The notes beneath the pieces are model-generated. The model saw only the letters and a program-made list of their open reading frames with translations, did not search any database and was not told where the DNA came from. A stretch of DNA of 64,000 nt from positions 35,798,725-35,862,724 of the forward strand of contig NC_091158.1 in NCBI RefSeq assembly GCF_040958095.1. The letters are read 5' to 3'. The translations under genes were made by a program, and so were the position numbers. The DNA is from Procambarus clarkii (Eukaryota > Arthropoda > Malacostraca > Decapoda > Cambaridae). Every line of letters starts with the position of its first letter. The first letter of the stretch is position 1. This document shows, piece after piece, positions 60,284 through 64,000 of this stretch.

Positions 60284-63200
60284 AAGTAAGTAAGTAATTA
60301 TCAAAAGAAGGCACCAAACCGGGAAGGCTATGTAGCACCATCAAATACGCAAAATAATCAGAGGGCGCTAAATATCACCAAGGATGCTAATACGAGAACA
60401 AAAACGCATAAGGCGAACGATATCAAAAGTATCCGAGTCACCAAGAATTCTATCGAGGGACAGGTGACCGCGAGGGGCGGTCGGAAAGCAAGACACACGC
60501 TCGTCCTGGAAGTCAGGACATTCAAGAAGGACATGCACGACTGTAAGAGGGACAATGCAACTAGGACAATAAGGAGCAGGGCGGCGCTCCATCAAGTGAC
60601 CATGGGTTAAGCGAGTATGGCCAATACGCAACCTCGCCAGAGCTGTTTCCCACCGCCGGTTACGGTGGAAGGAGGACGGCCACGAGGAAACACAACATTT
60701 AAGAGTACGTAGCTTGTTACCAGTAACAGACAACCAAGAAGCCTGCCAACGGGTAAGGACTGAGGAATGGATAACCGGGTAAAAGTCGGAATACGGAATG
60801 CCTTTACGAGAGATGGGACAAGAGCGGACAGCTTCCTTAGCGGCAGCATCCGCACGCTCATTTAAAGACACGCCAATATGGCTGGGAACCCAACAAAACT
60901 CAACCGACTTAAATTTACTGTGAACGAGAAACAGCCAATGCTGGATCTCGACAACTACTGGATGAACTGGATTAAAGCACCCGAGAGCCATGAGGGCACT
61001 ACGAGAGTCAACAACAACCACAAAGGAAGACTGACAACGAGAAAGCAGGAGACGAAGAGCATAGAGAATAGCATAAAGTTCCGCTGTAAAGATGCTAGTC
61101 TCCGGAGGCAAGCGACACATATAAGTGCGATCAGGAAAAACAACAGAGTAGCCAACACCGTCCGCTGACTTAGACCCATCGGTGAAGACAGAAACGGAGC
61201 GGGAGTGAGAAGAAAAGTGCTCGAGGAAAAGGCGTTTTAGAACCGTAGGAGGGGTAAAAGCTTTAGTGATACGAGTCAAGGATGTACAAAACCGCGGAAG
61301 AGGGACCCTCCACGGGGGCAAAGAAGGAACAACACGAGGAGAAACATCAGAAATACGAACGGAAAGAGAATCCTGTAGGCGAGATAACCGGACAGAAAGA
61401 GGGAGGTGGTGAAGAGGAACAGGAACCGCAGGAGGGGTAAAAGTTAAAGCACGACAGAGGCGAGAGGAAGGATGTTGCAAGGACCGCGCAAGATAGCGAA
61501 GACAGTAGCGATCACGGCGGTCCTGGAGAGACAGGAAGCCAGTGTCAACATACAAGCTAAGGACGGGAGTCGAACGAAAGGCACCAGAACTGAGGCGCAA
61601 CCCAGTATGGTGCAAAGCATCAAGACGGCGAAGAGTAGAAGGAGAAGCAGACGAGTAAGCAGGGCAACCATAATCGAGCTTAGACAGGACGAGAGAGGAA
61701 TGTAAAGCAAGGAGAGTGCGCCTATCTGCCCCCCAAGAAGTATGGGACAAGACCCGAAGGAGGGTAAGGGCCTTAGAGCACTCAACACGGAGGTAAGAGA
61801 TATGGGGAGACCAAGACAAACGAGTGTCAAGGAATAACCCCAAAAGCTTCGCGGAATCTTTGTATTCAAGGGGATGACCATAAAGTGACAAAGAGGGACG
61901 AAGAACAACCCGTTTCCGCGTAAAAGTCATGGCACAAGTCTTAGAAGTAGAGAACCTGAAGCCATGACCTGTGGCCCAAGACGACACGGCATCAATTGCA
62001 AGTTGAAGCCGGCGTTGAAGGAGAGGCGAATCATCACCCTGACAACAAAGGGTAAGATCATCGACATAGAGAGCGGAGAAGACACCAGAAGGAAGAGAGG
62101 AAAGAAGACCATTGAGGGCAACCAGAAAAAGAGTAGTGCTCAGAACACTACCCTGGGGCACACCTTCGTATTGCTGAAAAGAGGGAGAGAGAGCGGTACC
62201 AAGGCGCACCCGAAAGGAACGACGAGAGAGGAAGCTGCGGAGAAAGAGAGGGAGATGACCACGAAGGCCAAAAGAATGAAGTTGAGATAGGATATGATAA
62301 CGCCAAGTGGTGTCGTAAGCCTTTTCTAGGTCAAAAAGGACGGCAACAACGGAGGTCTTCGCAGCAAAAGCAGTACGAATATAGACCTCCAAGTTCACCA
62401 GGACATCTGTCGTGCTGCGGCACTTGCGGAAACCAAATTGAGAAGGGGAGAGGAGGTGATGGTGTTCCAGGAACCACATCAGACGAACGTTAACCATACG
62501 TTCAAAGAGTTTGCAGACACAACTTGTGAGAGCAATAGGGCGAAAGTCCTTAGGGGAAGTACCCAGAGACCCCGGTTTGCGAACAGGGAGGACAACGGCA
62601 TCGAGCCAGTCCTCAGGGACTGACGACGACTCCCAGATCCGATTATACAGACTCAGTAAATACTGAGACGTGCTCGGAGGGAGATGGCGAAGCATCTCAT
62701 AATGAATACCATCGGAGCCCGCCGCCGTAGAACCGCAGAGGGCCAGGGCAGAACGAAGTTCAGAGAGAGAGAAGGGATCATTATAGGGAAGCTGAAGATG
62801 AGTGCAGAAATCTAAAGGACGAGACTCAAGGACAGGTTTACGAAGAAGGAAAGATTGGGGAAGATGAAGACCAGAGCTAACAGAAGAAAAGTGGGAACCC
62901 AGTTCGGAAGCGACCTGCAACGGGTCCGCCACAAGAGTATCATGGAGGTGAAGGACCGGTGAAACATCGGGAACGAACTTACCCGCTATCTTGCGGATAC
63001 GCTTCCAGATCTGGGCCAGAGGGGTTTCGGACGTAATTGTCGAGACATAAGATGCCCAACATTCACGTTTAGCCGTACGGATGGCCCTACGGGCCACCGC
63101 ACTCGCTTTCCGAAAGAAAAGAAAAGAATCGGTCGTCTGCCTACGGCGGTGCTTCTTCCAGGCTGCACGCTTACAGCGGACAGCCCGAGCACAGTCCGCA

Positions 63201-64000
63201 TTCCACCAGGGAACGCACTTCCGTGGACCCCGAGAGGAAGAGCGAGGAATAGAGCGGAGGGCAGCGTCGAAGACAGTGTCATGAAAAAGGAGGAGAGCGC
63301 GAGAGAGGGGCAGAAGGGAGAGGTCAGAGAGAGTAGCACTGAGGGAAAATAGGGTCCAGTCCGCCTTAGCAAACTGCCACCTAGGGAAAGAGAGGGAAGG
63401 GCGAAAAGAGAAAAAGGAAACAAGGATGGGGAAATGATCACTTCCATGGAGGTCATCAAGAACCTGCCACGTGAAATCTAAGTAAAGAGAAGAAGAACAG
63501 AGAGAAAGATCAAGACAAGAAAGGGTGCGAGTTCGAGAGTCCAAATGAGTGGGCTCACCAGAATTCAGAAGAGACAGGGAAGAAGAGAGGAGAAACGGCT
63601 CAAGGAGGCGACCCCGGGTATTCGTCAGAACGTCACCCCAAAGAGAATGACGACAATTGAAGTCACCCAGCAGGAGCACAGGCTCCGGCAAGGAGTCTAG
63701 GAGGTGTTTCAAATCAGGAAGAGAGAGCGGGACACTCGGGGGGAGATAAATGGAACAAACTGTGTACCATTTCCCCACAAAGATACGAGCAGCAGAACAA
63801 TGGAGAGGCGAAGGAAAAAGTAAAGGAACAAAGGGAACATCAGCCCGAATCAAGAGAGCAGAAGAATTAGAAGCCCCAGCAATGGCTGGGGGGGGGGGGA
63901 GAGAGGAATAGCCACGAAAACGACCAGGACGAGCACCAAGCATTGGCTCCTGGAGACAGACACAAAGGGGCGAAAACCGCGAAACCAGAAGTTGGAGTTC
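60284..64000 (-). mobile_element. I/Jockey-like LINE with RNase H, cut by window edge
   Basis: 3' end with TGATGGTGCTACATAGCCTT, CCCGGTTTGGTGCCTTC and TAATTACTTACTTACTTAC repeats, a 3' UTR of about 85 bp, and a single unbroken ORF reaching the window edge. The orphan tail at 24740-24800 is the same family. Confidence 0.92.
60368..64000 (-). CDS. Intact EN-RT-RNase H polyprotein, 5' end outside window
   Basis: 1210 codons are open from the right edge to the stop at 60368. The endonuclease enters at LVSRFSPLCVCLQEPMLGAR (catalytic Glu) and has VLLLGDFNCRHSLWG and HGSDHFPI. The RT shows TAAGSDGIHYEMLRHLP, KDFRPIALTSCVCKLFERMV, VLFDLEKAYDTTWRYHIL, EGVPQGSVLSTTLFLVALNG and catalytic ALYVDDLTL. 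RNase H follows with VFTDGSKSADGVGYSV, TSIFTAELYAILYALR, VVVDSRSALMALG and WVPSHIGVSLNERADAAAKE, carrying all acidic residues. A C-terminal finger CPSCIVPLTVVHVLLEC (C-x2-C-x7-H-x4-C) ends the protein. The domain order fits I/Jockey-superfamily LINEs that keep RNase H. With no lesion seen, it is a candidate active source copy. The ATG at 63943 is internal. Confidence 0.95.
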   Translation of the reverse strand, partial: ELQLLVSRFSPLCVCLQEPMLGARPGRFRGYSSLPPPPAIAGASNSSALLIRADVPFVPLLFPSPLHCSAARIFVGKWYTVCSIYLPPSVPLSLPDLKHLLDSLPEPVLLLGDFNCRHSLWGDVLTNTRGRLLEPFLLSSSLSLLNSGEPTHLDSRTRTLSCLDLSLCSSSLYLDFTWQVLDDLHGSDHFPILVSFFSFRPSLSFPRWQFAKADWTLFSLSATLSDLSLLPLSRALLLFHDTVFDAALRSIPRSSSRGPRKCVPWWNADCARAVRCKRAAWKKHRRRQTTDSFLFFRKASAVARRAIRTAKRECWASYVSTITSETPLAQIWKRIRKIAGKFVPDVSPVLHLHDTLVADPLQVASELGSHFSSVSSGLHLPQSFLLRKPVLESRPLDFCTHLQLPYNDPFSLSELRSALALCGSTAAGSDGIHYEMLRHLPPSTSQYLLSLYNRIWESSSVPEDWLDAVVLPVRKPGSLGTSPKDFRPIALTSCVCKLFERMVNVRLMWFLEHHHLLSPSQFGFRKCRSTTDVLVNLEVYIRTAFAAKTSVVAVLFDLEKAYDTTWRYHILSQLHSFGLRGHLPLFLRSFLSRRSFRVRLGTALSPSFQQYEGVPQGSVLSTTLFLVALNGLLSSLPSGVFSALYVDDLTLCCQGDDSPLLQRRLQLAIDAVSSWATGHGFRFSTSKTCAMTFTRKRVVLRPSLSLYGHPLEYKDSAKLLGLFLDTRLSWSPHISYLRVECSKALTLLRVLSHTSWGADRRTLLALHSSLVLSKLDYGCPAYSSASPSTLRRLDALHHTGLRLSSGAFRSTPVLSLYVDTGFLSLQDRRDRYCLRYLARSLQHPSSRLCRALTFTPPAVPVPLHHLPLSVRLSRLQDSLSVRISDVSPRVVPSLPPWRVPLPRFCTSLTRITKAFTPPTVLKRLFLEHFSSHSRSVSVFTDGSKSADGVGYSVVFPDRTYMCRLPPETSIFTAELYAILYALRLLLSRCQSSFVVVVDSRSALMALGCFNPVHPVVVEIQHWLFLVHSKFKSVEFCWVPSHIGVSLNERADAAAKEAVRSCPISRKGIPYSDFYPVIHSSVLTRWQASWLSVTGNKLRTLKCCVSSWPSSFHRNRRWETALARLRIGHTRLTHGHLMERRPAPYCPSCIVPLTVVHVLLECPDFQDERVSCFPTAPRGHLSLDRILGDSDTFDIVRLMRFCSRISILGDI

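Overview
The window looks like repeat-dense intergenic DNA from an arthropod nuclear genome, most likely a decapod crustacean. The sequence shows long (TA)n, (CA)n and (GA)n microsatellites, interstitial (TTAGG)n-type motifs (the ancestral arthropod telomere repeat), tRNA-derived SINEs and a dense mix of non-LTR retrotransposons, Penelope-like elements (PLEs), a Gypsy-type LTR element, a Helitron relic and a piggyBac-like DNA transposon. The decapod assignment rests on recognising SINE and LINE families from memory and was not checked by any search. I see no convincing host protein gene, rRNA or functional tRNA gene.

Layout. 1-4800: a small gag-like ORF at the left edge, unassigned DNA, then a 253-bp tRNA-Leu-like repeat in head-to-head inverted arrays capped by (TA)n. 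4930-8050: a decayed RT element with a C-terminal nuclease-like domain, minus strand. 8066-9670: a 19-bp minisatellite, a foldback element and a Helitron PIF1-helicase relic. 9673-13685: a nearly complete CR1-like LINE whose ORF1 carries an SGNH esterase. 13740-15000: a composite repeat with a 30-bp minisatellite. 15199-22576: three PLE copies, two of them head to head around an RTE-like LINE with an intact long ORF. 22677-23400: TTAGG-containing palindromic elements. 23560-27505: old LINE/SINE debris in a local duplication. 27521-39375: six or more copies of one CR1-like LINE family whose 3' tails seed (CA)n, interrupted by other LINEs and by a 2.4-kb TTAA-flanked piggyBac-like element. 39641-43440: an inverted second copy of the composite minisatellite repeat. 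43861-57563: a Gypsy element inserted in a G-rich minisatellite, itself holding a SINE, a 65-bp retroposon, a LINE fragment and a Tx1/L1-like LINE, which in turn holds a 4.67-kb CR1-like LINE. 58146-60283: another CR1-like copy. 60284-64000: an intact long ORF of an I/Jockey-like LINE with EN, RT and RNase H, running off the right edge.

Almost all recognisable coding sequence is selfish. Most copies carry stops or frameshifts. The exceptions are the RTE-like ORF (16120-19407), the I-like ORF (60368-64000) and the zinc-finger ORF1 of the nested CR1-like LINE (49738-50688). The nesting is well enough preserved to read insertion order: several target sites rejoin into a continuous reading frame or match an empty site elsewhere in the window.
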